Notes under the pieces: model-generated
What the model was told of the DNA's origin: nothing
The model's input: the letters and a program-made list of their open reading frames with translations, nothing else
The model's database searches: none
DNA from: Planctomycetales bacterium
GTDB taxonomy: Bacteria; Planctomycetota; Planctomycetia; Isosphaerales; Isosphaeraceae
Assembly: GCA_027449865.1 (NCBI GenBank)
Contig: DAIDKV010000093.1
Span: forward strand, 1-64,000
Direction: 5' to 3'
DNA length: 64,000 bases
Part shown: one piece after another, positions 37,358-45,467 of the stretch
Layout: each line of letters opens with the position of its first letter
How positions within the stretch are numbered: the stretch's first letter is position 1
Translations under genes and position numbers: made by a program

Positions 37358-38413
37358 ATGGGCCGACAAGGGCGATTCGGGGAGTTGGTCGCGGCATCGA
37401 AGATCCCGCTCGGGTCGCTCACCCTGGCTGACGGGATCGCGCTCATCACGCGCTTCTTCGAGGAGGAGTTCGCGGACGGCGTCATCCTCCGCGCCTGGTG
37501 GGGGATCGTGGAGGACTCGGCCGAGACGACCTACGGTCTCGGGATGTCGATGGACTTCGGCCTGGACCCCGACGGTAGCATTTCCTTCCTCAAGTTGCGC
37601 TTCAAGATCGGTCCCCGTTCCGTCTTCGGTGACTTCCCCAGCGAGAAGATTCACTGGTGCATGTCGCCCGCCGATCTCCCGGGATTCCGCTCGGGCATCG
37701 AGAATTCGGCCCCTTTCCGGGTCTGGGGCCGGTCGCCAGCGGTCGAGGTCGCCCCCATCTGGGAGGATTGGAACGTGCAGCCGCCGGAGCCGCCGGTCCA
37801 GCCCGGCGATCGGATGACGGCCGAGCAATGGCGGCGCTCCGAGGACCCCGTGGCGATGCTCCGGGCTCTGCGGGCGACCTGGCGGGGCGACGAGGCCGAA
37901 CGGGAGCGGCTGATCCACCGCTACCTGCTGGCGTGCTGCCGGGCGATCTGGAGGCTCCTGCCGATGGAGGAAAGCCGCGTGGGGGTCGAGGTCGCGGAGC
38001 GCTACATCGAGGGCCGGGCGACTCGTGAAGAATTCGGTCTGGCAGAATATCAGGCCGAGGGTGCTGCCTTCTTCCTCGATCCGTTCGAGTATGAGCCGGA
38101 GGACGAGACGCCCGAGGCGAGGGAGGACCGCCTCCGATACAAAGCCGATCGGCAGGCCCGCATCGCCCCGCTTGTGGGGGAAGTGGAGGCGATGCCACCT
38201 GAGGAACTGCGACGGCTGGTCCGCCTGGAGGCGTTGGACGGGGCCATCTCGCCTCGCCAGGTGTTGGCGGATGCCGCATACTTCGCCGATTCTGTCATGG
38301 ACTACCCGAGTCTCCGGCCGAAGGGATGGGTGATCGAGAAGCACAGGATATTCCTCTCCGCCGCGCTCCTCCGCGAGATCGTCGGCGACTCGTTCCACCC
38401 CGAGTCGTCGTGA
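37358..38413 (+). CDS. Hypothetical protein with a planctomycete-type C-terminal region
   Basis: A 351-aa soluble protein. The N-terminal 150 residues are acidic and globular (GIALITRFFEEEFADGVILR). The second half has RYLLACCRAIWRLLPMEESR followed by a helical region ending in LREIVGDSFHP. I recall the latter as a common ending of Gemmata-type hypothetical proteins (usually D/GNPFRP). There are no catalytic motifs, signal or membrane segments. Start alternatives at 37316 and 37340 are in frame, and no ribosome-binding site decides between them. Confidence 0.6.
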   Translation: MGRQGRFGELVAASKIPLGSLTLADGIALITRFFEEEFADGVILRAWWGIVEDSAETTYGLGMSMDFGLDPDGSISFLKLRFKIGPRSVFGDFPSEKIHWCMSPADLPGFRSGIENSAPFRVWGRSPAVEVAPIWEDWNVQPPEPPVQPGDRMTAEQWRRSEDPVAMLRALRATWRGDEAERERLIHRYLLACCRAIWRLLPMEESRVGVEVAERYIEGRATREEFGLAEYQAEGAAFFLDPFEYEPEDETPEAREDRLRYKADRQARIAPLVGEVEAMPPEELRRLVRLEALDGAISPRQVLADAAYFADSVMDYPSLRPKGWVIEKHRIFLSAALLREIVGDSFHPESS

Positions 38414-38515
38414 AATTGGAGGTCGGTTGAGGGCGGAGCGTGTGCCGGTTGAGTTAGAAGATGACAGCTTACGGGGCAATCCATCGCGCACGATGACGAT
38501 GACGAGGAGGGGATC

Positions 38516-39007
38516 ATGTTGCTTGAGCAGCGGCCTTCTGCTCCGGAGCGGATGGGGATTTTTATAGGCCATCACTTATGGACCACGGTACTCCTCGGTC
38601 TGATGGCGACGGCGGGGATGGCCGGTGGGCAAGTAACCCGCCGTGAGGCGAAGGCAATCGACGCCCGGCAGGCGGTCCGGATCGCCGAGCGGTTCGTGCG
38701 TGCGAACGGCTACACCGACTTCATTCCGGACGACCCGCTCCAACTCACACCAGAGTCGATCGAGTTCTCCCGCGACCGCCGCGATTGGCTCAAAGGGCGC
38801 CACAACACACTGAAGCCGAAGGCGGTTGGCTATCGTAAGGGCCGCCGGAACGACCCCAGGGGCTGGACCGTCGGCTTCGCACGGGTCAAGCCGAGGGACT
38901 CGAAGCGGCCAGTCGGGCGGGCGGTCACCATGGACGCCAGGGGGAAGATCGTCCGGGTCGAGCACATGGGCTTTTACCTCGACGGCCTGGAGCATCGGCC
39001 GGACTGA
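38516..39007 (+). CDS. Exported small protein of unknown family
   Basis: A 163-aa protein. ATG 38516 lies 3 nt after GAGGAGGGG, a strong site. A hydrophobic segment at about 22-38 (TTVLLGLMATAGMAGG) is a signal peptide or anchor. The mature part has RIAERFVRANGYTDFIPDD, LKGRHNTLKPKAVG, RGWTVGFARVK and GRAVTMDARGKIVRVEHMGF, a pattern I recall in small bacterial proteins of unknown function. An immunity-protein role is possible given the location but untested. Confidence 0.6.
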   Translation: MLLEQRPSAPERMGIFIGHHLWTTVLLGLMATAGMAGGQVTRREAKAIDARQAVRIAERFVRANGYTDFIPDDPLQLTPESIEFSRDRRDWLKGRHNTLKPKAVGYRKGRRNDPRGWTVGFARVKPRDSKRPVGRAVTMDARGKIVRVEHMGFYLDGLEHRPD

Positions 39008-39102
39008 TACCGATGCGTCTGGCTCGCCTGAAGTCGAGTTGGCCCGAACGTTCAGGCACGAGACGATGGCGGGACGTGCAAAGAGTGATCCAGCCCTGGG
39101 AC

Positions 39103-39576
39103 TCACCGCGACGGCCGAGGAGGTCCAGCGATGCGACGGCCTCGTGTTCGTGTCTGTCCACCAATCTGGCTTCTCATCGCGGTCGCGGGGGTTGTCTCCG
39201 TTCCGGTGGCGCTCGGTGACCTCCGTCCCCCTGGCTCTCCATGGCCGAGACCGCCGCTGTGTTGGTATGGGCGGCAAGAGGGGAGGACGAGAGGGTCGTC
39301 GCCGTCGTGAACGACTACAAATCGGGAGTCCTTCCCGAGGAACTTCGCCGGCGCCAGCAGGCCATTCGCGATCGGCCCGGACGCGCGGTTCTGCTCGATG
39401 GTCGCGAAGAGGTGGATCACGCTCCGGTAGCGTTTATCGAGGATGTCTCCGCGACCGTCGGCGTGCTGTGTGATCGCGTGGCCGAGCTCCGACCCACGGG
39501 ACGGCCGCCCCCGCCGCTCGCTCTCGCAGAGGATCCGATGGACCTCATCCAGGCTGTAGCCGCGGTTGTACGGCAT
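39103..39576 (-). CDS. Possible small toxin-like protein with HxxxxH motif
   Basis: A 157-codon frame. The first 105 residues are protein-like: YSLDEVHRILCESERRG, then GSELGHAITQHADGRGDILD, FATIEQNRA, KDSRFVVVHDGDDP. The GHAITQH segment recalls the H...H opening of RNase A-like and related polymorphic-toxin domains, but similarity is weak and rests on memory. The last 50 residues are low-complexity and overlap a well-formed plus-strand gene (39131-39310), so the true end has probably been lost. No good ribosome-binding site. It may be a degraded toxin fragment. Confidence 0.35.
   Translation of the reverse strand: MPYNRGYSLDEVHRILCESERRGRPSRGSELGHAITQHADGRGDILDKRYRSVIHLFATIEQNRASGPIANGLLAPAKFLGKDSRFVVVHDGDDPLVLPSCRPYQHSGGLGHGEPGGRRSPSATGTETTPATAMRSQIGGQTRTRGRRIAGPPRPSR
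39131..39310 (+). CDS. 59-aa secreted peptide
   Basis: The ATG at 39131 lies 7 nt after GAGGAGG. The product starts with an RRPRVRV basic end and a hydrophobic core (IWLLIAVAGVVSVPVALGD), a textbook signal peptide, leaving a mature peptide of about 28 residues rich in Pro, Gly and Arg with one Cys. It lies 123 bp after the exported 163-aa protein. The strong start site and signal make it likely to be real despite its size; the function is unknown. Confidence 0.5.
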   Translation: MRRPRVRVCPPIWLLIAVAGVVSVPVALGDLRPPGSPWPRPPLCWYGRQEGRTRGSSPS

Positions 39577-39656
39577 GGTTCGGGCTCTCGTTGCTCACAG
39601 GTGCGACGTGCTTTCAACCGTTGTCGAACCCCGATCTCCCGATCCGATTGATCATG

Positions 39657-39925
39657 GACCAGGATGACAGGATTGCGGCCGTCGAACAAGGGCCGGACCG
39701 GCCAGCGCGGACGTAACGCCGACCGCAACCGGACCATTGCACAACGATCTCCGGCCTCGCACAATGACGGTCTCGTTCCGCTGGATGCCCGGCGGCCATC
39801 CGCCGTCGCGTCGGAGTCTCCGGAGCCGGTGACCATGTCGAATCCTTCCAAATTCGGCGCAATATCGCTCGACCGGCCCAATGATCTCCATCGCGTCCGC
39901 GATGTCCTGGACCGAGCGGGCTACG
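39657..39925 (+). repeat. 269-bp direct repeat, copy 1
   Basis: Differs from 41466-41734 at about five positions. It covers the leader and first 30 codons of the DUF7059-type methyltransferase. Both copies begin at GACCAGGATGACAGGAT and end at GGGCTACG. The recent duplication flanks a 1.54-kb segment carrying the Phd/PIN pair and the IS remnant. Confidence 0.95.
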
Positions 39926-40065
39926 TATGGGCCAACCGAAACATTCCCTGCAATGTCCCTGTTGGCCCCCCGAGCTTACCTGACGCTATGACACCTTATC
40001 CCTGCCCCTGGGTCATTTGGCTACCAGCAGTGTTTCCGCTTGACCGGATGCTCAACCTCGTTTAG
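39835..40065 (+). pseudogene. 5' stub of the methyltransferase gene (copy 2)
   Basis: Starts like the intact gene for 30 codons ([20 protein letters not shown] onward) and then, after the AGY codons, switches to an unrelated 46-codon tail with many Pro residues. Near-identity of the shared part shows a recent event. The product would lack every methyltransferase motif. The promoter and start region of the parent gene were carried along, so the stub may still be transcribed. Confidence 0.85.
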
Positions 40066-40103
40066 TCTAGTTTCAACCAGTCTGAATGACGGGGGGAGCG
40101 ATC

Positions 40104-40349
40104 ATGGAAAGCGTCGGTTCCTTCGAGGCCAAGACCCACCTGCCTCAACTCCTGGAACGGGTCGCCCAGGGCGAGGAGTTCACCATCACCCGGCACGGCA
40201 AGCCCGTCGCCCGTCTGGTCCCCGCCGCTGCCACCAGGCCCAAGCCCGACGTCCGGGCCGCCGTCGAGGCCATGAAATCGCTCCGCAAGAGCCAAACGCT
40301 CGGCGGCCTGAGCGTCCGCGAGATGATCGAGGAAGGACGCAGGTTCTAG
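40104..40349 (+). CDS. Phd/YefM-type antitoxin
   Basis: An 81-aa protein of the prevent-host-death/YefM family: ESVGSFEAKTHLPQLLERVA, then GEEFTITRHGKPVARLVPA, the DNA-binding N-terminal domain, and a flexible C-terminus that would wrap the toxin. ATG 40104 follows GGGGGGAGCGA. It lies 12 bp before the PIN toxin, the normal antitoxin-first order. It should repress its own promoter with the toxin as co-repressor. The upstream 140 bp is the unrelated tail of the methyltransferase stub. Confidence 0.88.
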   Translation: MESVGSFEAKTHLPQLLERVAQGEEFTITRHGKPVARLVPAAATRPKPDVRAAVEAMKSLRKSQTLGGLSVREMIEEGRRF

Positions 40350-40361
40350 GAGATGACCGGC

Positions 40362-40790
40362 ATGGACGCGGCCAACGCTTTCGTCCTCGACGGGTCGGTG
40401 ACTCTGGTCTGGGGCTTCGCCGACGAGGACGACGCCTACGCCGCCGCCATCCTCGACAAGATTCCGGACTTGCAAGCCCACGTCCCGGGCCTCTGGCCGC
40501 TGGAGGTGGCCAACGCTCTACTGGTCGGCGAACGGCGGGGCCGGACGACCCCGGCCAACGCCGCCCATTTTCTCGCCCTCCTGGGCACCTTCCCCATCGC
40601 CATCGATGACGAGACGGTCGCCAGGGCGTGGGTCGAGACCACGCACCTGGCCCGTGCCCACAACCTGTCCACCTACGATGCGTCCTACCTCGAACTGGCC
40701 ATGCGTCTCGGCCTGCCGCTGGCCACGCTCGACGCCAAGCTGAAGGCCGCCGCAACGGCGGTTGGCGTATTGCCTTTCGTCGTCCCATGA
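40362..40790 (+). CDS. PIN-domain toxin (VapC-type ribonuclease)
   Basis: A 142-aa PIN protein with the four acidic positions in order: Asp in FVLDGSV, Glu in PLEVANAL, Asp in TYDASYLELA and Asp in ATLDAKL. Such toxins are Mg-dependent RNases that cut tRNA or rRNA and are blocked by the paired antitoxin. The ATG at 40362 has AGGAG 9 nt upstream; an ATG at 40353 is also possible. The toxin-antitoxin pair lies between two direct repeats, as expected for cargo that stabilises an inserted segment. Confidence 0.88.
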   Translation: MDAANAFVLDGSVTLVWGFADEDDAYAAAILDKIPDLQAHVPGLWPLEVANALLVGERRGRTTPANAAHFLALLGTFPIAIDDETVARAWVETTHLARAHNLSTYDASYLELAMRLGLPLATLDAKLKAAATAVGVLPFVVP

Positions 40791-41041
40791 GTCGGCACGC
40801 GAACATATCCGTCATCCCGGGCCCATTCGACCTTCCGGGCAGGAACCCCCGCAATCGGTTGACGGGCAATCACTTCCTCGACCCCGAATTCCGGTGAATT
40901 TCCGTTATTAATTCATTTATGAACATATATTAGAACTTTTCGGATGGAATATACGATATTCTGGGTAGGAATATGCGACACTCTGTGCAGGAATTCTTCC
41001 CTAAGAACGGGCTCGGTCATTGACTCAAGCGCGACAACCGC
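40791..41041. other. A/T-rich intergenic patch
   Basis: About 250 bp without a gene. From 40893 to 40995 the base composition drops sharply in G+C (runs such as TTATTAATTCATTTATGAAC), unlike the rest of the window. This suggests foreign DNA between the toxin gene and the IS remnant. Confidence 0.5.
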
Positions 41042-41420
41042 TCACCTGTTGGCGAGCCTGCGAAGCATCAGGTGGATCATCGCCTCGCCGGTCTCGTCCC
41101 GCTACTCATAATGCTTGCTCAAGCGGCGATAATTCGACAACCATGAGAAGAGGACCAGCTTGGCTCCGTCGCGATCCTGGATGTTCGCCGCGTGTACGAC
41201 CACGACGAGCACCAACCCGACCGTATCAACCAGGATATGCCGCTTGATCCCGTTGATTTTTTTTTGCGTCGTATCCACGAGAGTCGGCGGTCCGCGTCGC
41301 CTTAACGGTCTGACTATCGATGCCGCCGGCGCTCGGCTCAGGCTCCTTGCCGAGCGACTCCCGAACCCGACGGCGCAAGGCATCGTGGACTCGCTCCCAG
41401 ATCCCCTTGCGGCGACAGTA
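41042..41420 (-). mobile_element. Eroded IS5-type transposase
   Basis: The minus strand first reads [20 protein letters not shown] and [25 protein letters not shown]. After a run of nine A's it continues in another frame with [20 protein letters not shown] and [11 protein letters not shown]. It then jumps to the C-terminal signature [13 protein letters not shown], where a TAG replaces the expected Tyr codon before RDETGEAMIHLMLRRLANR. The DNA-binding end is missing and about 70 residues are deleted internally. IS5-family elements use A-run slippage to fuse two frames, so the A9 may be original. No terminal inverted repeats are visible. Inactive. Confidence 0.8.
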
Positions 41421-41465
41421 ACCCGCGCCCGCTCAAAAGGAGAGGGACTCCTTCCGCCTTTCTTT

Positions 41466-41734
41466 GACCAGGATGACAGGATCGCGGCCGTCAGACAAGG
41501 GCCGGACCGGCCAGCGCGGACGTAACGCCGACCGCAACCGGACCATTGCACAACGATCTCCGGCCTCGCACAATGACGGTCTCGTTCCGCTGGATGCCCG
41601 GCGGCTATCCGCCGTCGCGTCGGAGTCTCCGGAGCCGGTGACCATGTCGAATCCTTCCAAATTCGGCGCAATATCGCTCGACCGGCCCAATGATCTCCAC
41701 CGCGTCCGCGATGTCCTGGACCGAGCGGGCTACG
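41466..41734 (+). repeat. 269-bp direct repeat, copy 2
   Basis: Second copy of 39657-39925, here continuous with the intact methyltransferase gene and therefore probably the source. Differences include ATTGCG/ATCGCG near the start and CCATCG/CCACCG near the end. Confidence 0.95.
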
Positions 41735-43203
41735 ATTACTCGAGCGTCTTCGATCGGATCGCGAACCGTCGGGCGAAGGAGTTGAGCCTCTCGCCCCGCG
41801 ACCGGCCCCGGTTGCTCCGCCTCACCCGCGACGCCGACCCGCAGGCCGTCCTGATCCGGCTGTTCCTGCTCGGCGTCTCGGTCCCGCTGGAAGACTTCCG
41901 CCGGACCGTCGCGCCGATGGACCCGCTCGACTGGGCCTCGCTCGGCCTGGTCGACATCCAGGATGACGCCGTCCGCCGACAGCTCCTCGTCCGGCCATTC
42001 GGACCGTTCATCCTGGCCCACGATCCCCAGGCCAACGACGCGTCTCCTCGTCCCGATATCGTCCCGGGCGTCTCCAGCACCACGATGGCCTGCGCCTCGA
42101 TGCTCGTCCGGCCCCAGGCGGGCCGGGCTCTCGACCTGGGGACCGGCAGCGGCTACCTCGCCCTGATCTACGCCGGGCATTGCCGGGAAGTTCTCGCCAC
42201 CGACGTCAACCCCCGCGCCGTCGGGCTCGCCCGGCTCAACGCCATGCTCAATCGGATCGACCACATCGAGGCCGCGCAAGGGAGTCTCTTCGAGCCGGCC
42301 GGCGATCAGCGGTTCGACCTGATCGGCTCCAATCCCCCCTTCGTCGTCTCGCCGGCCGAGGGCCCGATGTACCGCGATAGCGGCCTCCACGGAGACGCGA
42401 TCACCGAGCAGATCGTCCGGAACGCCCCCGCCCATCTGAACGAGGGCGGCTTCGCCCAGGTCATCTGCAACTGGGCCCGGATCGCCGGGGAGAACTGGCT
42501 CGACCGGCTCTCGGGCTGGCTGGAAGACTCGGGCTGCGACGTCTGGATCGTCCATTCCTATTCCGAGGACCCCGGCGACTACGCCCAGCACTGGGTCGCC
42601 CATCCCGGCGCTGCCTCGCCCGACGCCGTCGCCGACGAGTTCGATCGCTGGATGGACTACTACGATCGAAATCGGATCGAGGCCATCGATGCCGGGATCA
42701 TCAGCCTCCGTCGACGGTCGGGCGGCCCAAACTGGGTGCGTATCGACCAGGAGAGCGACCCCGCTCTCTACCCCGGCGAGGCCATCCTTCGGGGCTTCGC
42801 GGCGCACGACCTGATCGATCGAATCCAGGACGACGTCCCCCTGCTGGCGATGCGGCTCCGCTGCCGGCCCGAGGTCAACGTCTCGCAACGGCTGGAGCCC
42901 ACGGAGACCGGCTGGACCGTCGCAAGCGCCCGATGCACCCTCGGCGGCGGCCTGACGTTCGACGGAGGCGTCAATCCGCTTGTCTTCCACCTGCTCACCC
43001 TCTGCCGAGGGCAACGTCCCCTCTCCGACGTCCTGAACGAGGTGGCCGCGCGCCTCGGCCAGACCCCGGACGAGATCCGTCCCGAAGCGCTCGCCCTCGC
43101 GCGCCGACTGACACTCCACGGCTTCCTCTGGCCGGCCGACCGTCCGCTCGCCCCCTGGTCTTCCGAGGCCGACGACGACCCCGGCCCGAACCTTTCCCCC
43201 TGA
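41644..43203 (+). CDS. DUF7059-type class I SAM-dependent methyltransferase
   Basis: A 519-aa protein. The N-terminal 110 residues form the DUF7059-like domain ([20 protein letters not shown]). The methyltransferase core begins at [19 protein letters not shown] (SAM site), continues with [20 protein letters not shown], and has the target-amine motif NPPFVV, as in HemK-like N5-glutamine and related enzymes. The C-terminal 200 residues add a domain with [17 protein letters not shown]. It is cytosolic; the substrate is unknown. It borders tssA (152 bp apart) and its 5' end is repeated twice inside the island. Whether it belongs to the T6SS operon or is a neighbour is open. The start at 41644 matches all copies. 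Confidence 0.8.
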   Translation: MSNPSKFGAISLDRPNDLHRVRDVLDRAGYDYSSVFDRIANRRAKELSLSPRDRPRLLRLTRDADPQAVLIRLFLLGVSVPLEDFRRTVAPMDPLDWASLGLVDIQDDAVRRQLLVRPFGPFILAHDPQANDASPRPDIVPGVSSTTMACASMLVRPQAGRALDLGTGSGYLALIYAGHCREVLATDVNPRAVGLARLNAMLNRIDHIEAAQGSLFEPAGDQRFDLIGSNPPFVVSPAEGPMYRDSGLHGDAITEQIVRNAPAHLNEGGFAQVICNWARIAGENWLDRLSGWLEDSGCDVWIVHSYSEDPGDYAQHWVAHPGAASPDAVADEFDRWMDYYDRNRIEAIDAGIISLRRRSGGPNWVRIDQESDPALYPGEAILRGFAAHDLIDRIQDDVPLLAMRLRCRPEVNVSQRLEPTETGWTVASARCTLGGGLTFDGGVNPLVFHLLTLCRGQRPLSDVLNEVAARLGQTPDEIRPEALALARRLTLHGFLWPADRPLAPWSSEADDDPGPNLSP

Positions 43204-43355
43204 CGACCCGACCACAAGAGACGCGTCGGGCCTTGTTTCGGGTCGCCGCGAACCTTAGACTCTTCGCGCAACAACGCGAGTACCGGCGCGGGCGATGCGG
43301 GCGATGTCCGGCCGGTTCGGAACGAGGCCGGCCGTTCTCGAGGCCCGCGGGATTG

Positions 43356-44435
43356 ATGGTCATCGTCATGCCTTCCACACCTCGGATCGACATTGAGGCA
43401 CTCCTCGCACCCATCCCGGGAGATTCCCCATCGGGAGGCTCGGTGCCGTTCGCCGTTCGTGAGAAGCTGGAGGAATGCCGGAAGGAGGTCAATCCCGACG
43501 ACTACGATCCCAGGGACCCCATGCGCCCCGAATCCGCGCAAAAGGCCGACTGGCCCACGGCGGCTCGGGTCGCCACCGAGACTCTCGCCAGTACCTCCAA
43601 GGATCTCCTCGTCGCCGCCCGGCTCACCGAGGCCCTGACCCGCCATCATGGATTCGGAGGACTGCGCGACGGCCTTCGACTCCTCCGACGGATGATCACC
43701 GAGTGCTGGGACCGCCTCAACCCGCCGATCGAGAGCGAGGAAGACCTGGAAGTTCGAGCGGCCCCCCTGCACTGGCTGGACGAGCCCGACCGAGGCGCCC
43801 GATTCCCGAACTCCGTCCGACAGGTTCCCATCGTCCGGGTCGACGACGCCCAGTACGGCTGGCTCCAGTGGAAACTTGCCCAGGGCGGCAAGGGAAACCT
43901 CTCCACCGCCGACTTCGAGAAGGCCATCCTGGCAGCACCCCGCGAGGATTGCCAGCGCGCCTTCGACGATCTCACCGAGGCCTGGCAGGAATTGGACACC
44001 CTGGCCCGCGAGCTCAACGGACGGATGGGATCCTATGCCCCATCGCTCGCCGGACTCCGCCAGGCAGTGGGAGAGTGTCGAACACTCGCCCAGCAAATCC
44101 TCCAGAAAAAGGGGCCGGATCCCACACAGGCGAGCGAGCCGGCCACCGAACCAACGCCCGCCGTCGAGGGCGAGGACGTGGCAAGTCGACCGGCCGACCA
44201 GGGAGCCTTTGTCGCCCGGCAGGTCGCCTCGCGAGCGCAGGTTTACCAGCAACTCGCGGAGGCCGCCGCCATCCTCCAGCAGATCGAGCCGCATAGCCCA
44301 ATCCCCTACCTGATCAACCGCGTCGTCGAGCTGGGTGGCCTGCGCTTCCCCGAACTGATGCGCGAGCTGATCCGCGACGCCGAGGTGCTCTCCGGGATGA
44401 ACCGCGAACTGGGCATCAAACCACCCGACGAATAA
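43356..44435 (+). CDS. tssA: T6SS assembly protein TssA
   Basis: A 359-aa protein with the ImpA N-terminal domain: IDIEALLAPIPGDSPSGGSV at the start, ASTSKDLLVAARLTEALTRH, GLRDGLRLLRRMITECWDRLNP. A variable linker follows, and a C-terminal helical region ends in HSPIPYLINRVVELGGLRFPELMREL, the typical TssA ending. TssA primes the baseplate and guides sheath growth. Start is ATG 43356 or 43368; the family pattern fits both. Same strand as the following tss genes but 492 bp before tssB. Confidence 0.93.
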   Translation: MVIVMPSTPRIDIEALLAPIPGDSPSGGSVPFAVREKLEECRKEVNPDDYDPRDPMRPESAQKADWPTAARVATETLASTSKDLLVAARLTEALTRHHGFGGLRDGLRLLRRMITECWDRLNPPIESEEDLEVRAAPLHWLDEPDRGARFPNSVRQVPIVRVDDAQYGWLQWKLAQGGKGNLSTADFEKAILAAPREDCQRAFDDLTEAWQELDTLARELNGRMGSYAPSLAGLRQAVGECRTLAQQILQKKGPDPTQASEPATEPTPAVEGEDVASRPADQGAFVARQVASRAQVYQQLAEAAAILQQIEPHSPIPYLINRVVELGGLRFPELMRELIRDAEVLSGMNRELGIKPPDE

Positions 44436-44927
44436 ATGGAATCGCGAAAAGGAGGTCTCGAAATTCCTGGGTCACGGCGCCGGGGGGTGGTCGTAATCAA
44501 GACGACCGGCCAGGAAGCGGAAGAGCCGGTCAAGTGGACCACGGGGCGAGACACGCCACTCGTTGGTCCGTCATGGAGTGGATCGTCGCGATCCCAGGCG
44601 AGACCCATCATCCCGTCTCGCGGGACGGCCCCACGAGAGGGCCCGAATCCAGAAGCCTCTTCGGAAAATTCTGGGTTCTTTGAAAAAGACTCCGGACATA
44701 CATGTCCGAAACGGTTGGCATTTCGGGAGCCTCCTTGCGGGAAGTGTGTTCCCGCCTTATTCTGCCAGTAGCGGGGTTGATTCCTCGCCGTTGATCGGCT
44801 CTCGGCTGGTGGAAGCCGATGACGTCGCCGGAAGTCTGAGCCGTCCTGGCCCGGTGGTTCGTTCAGACGGCCCTGGTCTGGGCGCGAGCACGACCAGACC
44901 GCGGGCCGGAATTCCAGAGAGGATGAC
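44436..44927. other. 492-bp region upstream of tssB
   Basis: No supported gene. The only long frame is Arg/Gly/Ser-rich and lacks a good start. The region holds a 15-base element shared with 53624 (GACACGCCACTCGTT near 44551) and a palindrome at 44693-44708. It is the largest gap in this half of the locus and is likely to hold the tssB promoter. Confidence 0.5.
44693..44708. promoter_or_regulatory. Palindrome upstream of tssB (candidate operator)
   Basis: CGGACAT-AC-ATGTCCG: perfect 7-base arms around a 2-base centre, the form expected for a dimeric HTH regulator. It lies 220 bp before the tssB start. Its place ahead of the sheath genes is the only functional evidence. Confidence 0.4.
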
Positions 44928-45467
44928 ATGTCAAGTCTTGCACACAAGCTGGATCGTGTCCGACGGCCGCGGGTCCAGATCACCTACGACGTCGATACCA
45001 ACGGCGCGATGGAGAAAAAAGAGCTCCCGTTCGTGGTCGGCGTCCTGGCCGACCTCTCCGGGCAGCCGTCGAGTCCCCTGCGTCCGCTCAAGGAGCGGAA
45101 GGCGGTCATGATCGATCGCGACAATTTCAACGACGTGATGTCCCGCGCGACCCCCCGCGTGGCAATGAAAGTACAGAACCGCCTGACCGACGAGGATACG
45201 AAGCTGGCCGTCGAGTTGAACTTCAAGTCGATGGACGACTTCGACCCCGCCCGAGTCGCCGAGCAGGTTCCGGCGCTCAAAAAACTGCTGGAGATGCGGC
45301 TGGAGCTGACCCAGCTTCTTAGCAAGATGGAAGGCAACGACAAGCTCGACCAGCTTCTGGCCGAGGTCCTGAGCAATACCGACAAGGCCCGCGAGCTGGC
45401 CCGGCAGATGGGCATCGGCGAGGACGACGGCTCCTCGTCCGCGACCCCCGAAGCGGAGGCGAAGTGA
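44928..45467 (+). CDS. tssB: T6SS sheath small subunit TssB
   Basis: A 179-aa protein, typical length. RVQITYDVDTNGAMEKKELPFVVGVLADL near the N-terminus, LKERKAVMIDRDNFNDVMSR and AVELNFKSMDDFDPARVAEQVP are the TssB/VipA pattern. It interlocks with TssC to form the contractile sheath. ATG 44928 follows AGAGGA. Its TGA overlaps the tssC start (TGATG), so translation is coupled. Confidence 0.97.
   Translation: MSSLAHKLDRVRRPRVQITYDVDTNGAMEKKELPFVVGVLADLSGQPSSPLRPLKERKAVMIDRDNFNDVMSRATPRVAMKVQNRLTDEDTKLAVELNFKSMDDFDPARVAEQVPALKKLLEMRLELTQLLSKMEGNDKLDQLLAEVLSNTDKARELARQMGIGEDDGSSSATPEAEAK

Noticed and set aside
39241-39651. 136-codon plus-strand frame opposite the HxxxxH ORF
   Set aside because: Mostly the antisense of a more protein-like minus-strand frame, and its start lies inside the well-supported 59-aa gene without a ribosome-binding site.
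44711-44740. Sigma-54 promoter before tssB (TTGGCAT ... TTGC)
   Set aside because: The GG-to-GC spacing is about 18 bp instead of the fixed 10, so it does not fit a -24/-12 promoter.
44436-44771. 111-codon ORF directly after tssA
   Set aside because: Arg/Gly/Ser-rich, no ribosome-binding site, no domain, and it covers the tssB upstream region with palindrome and repeat element.
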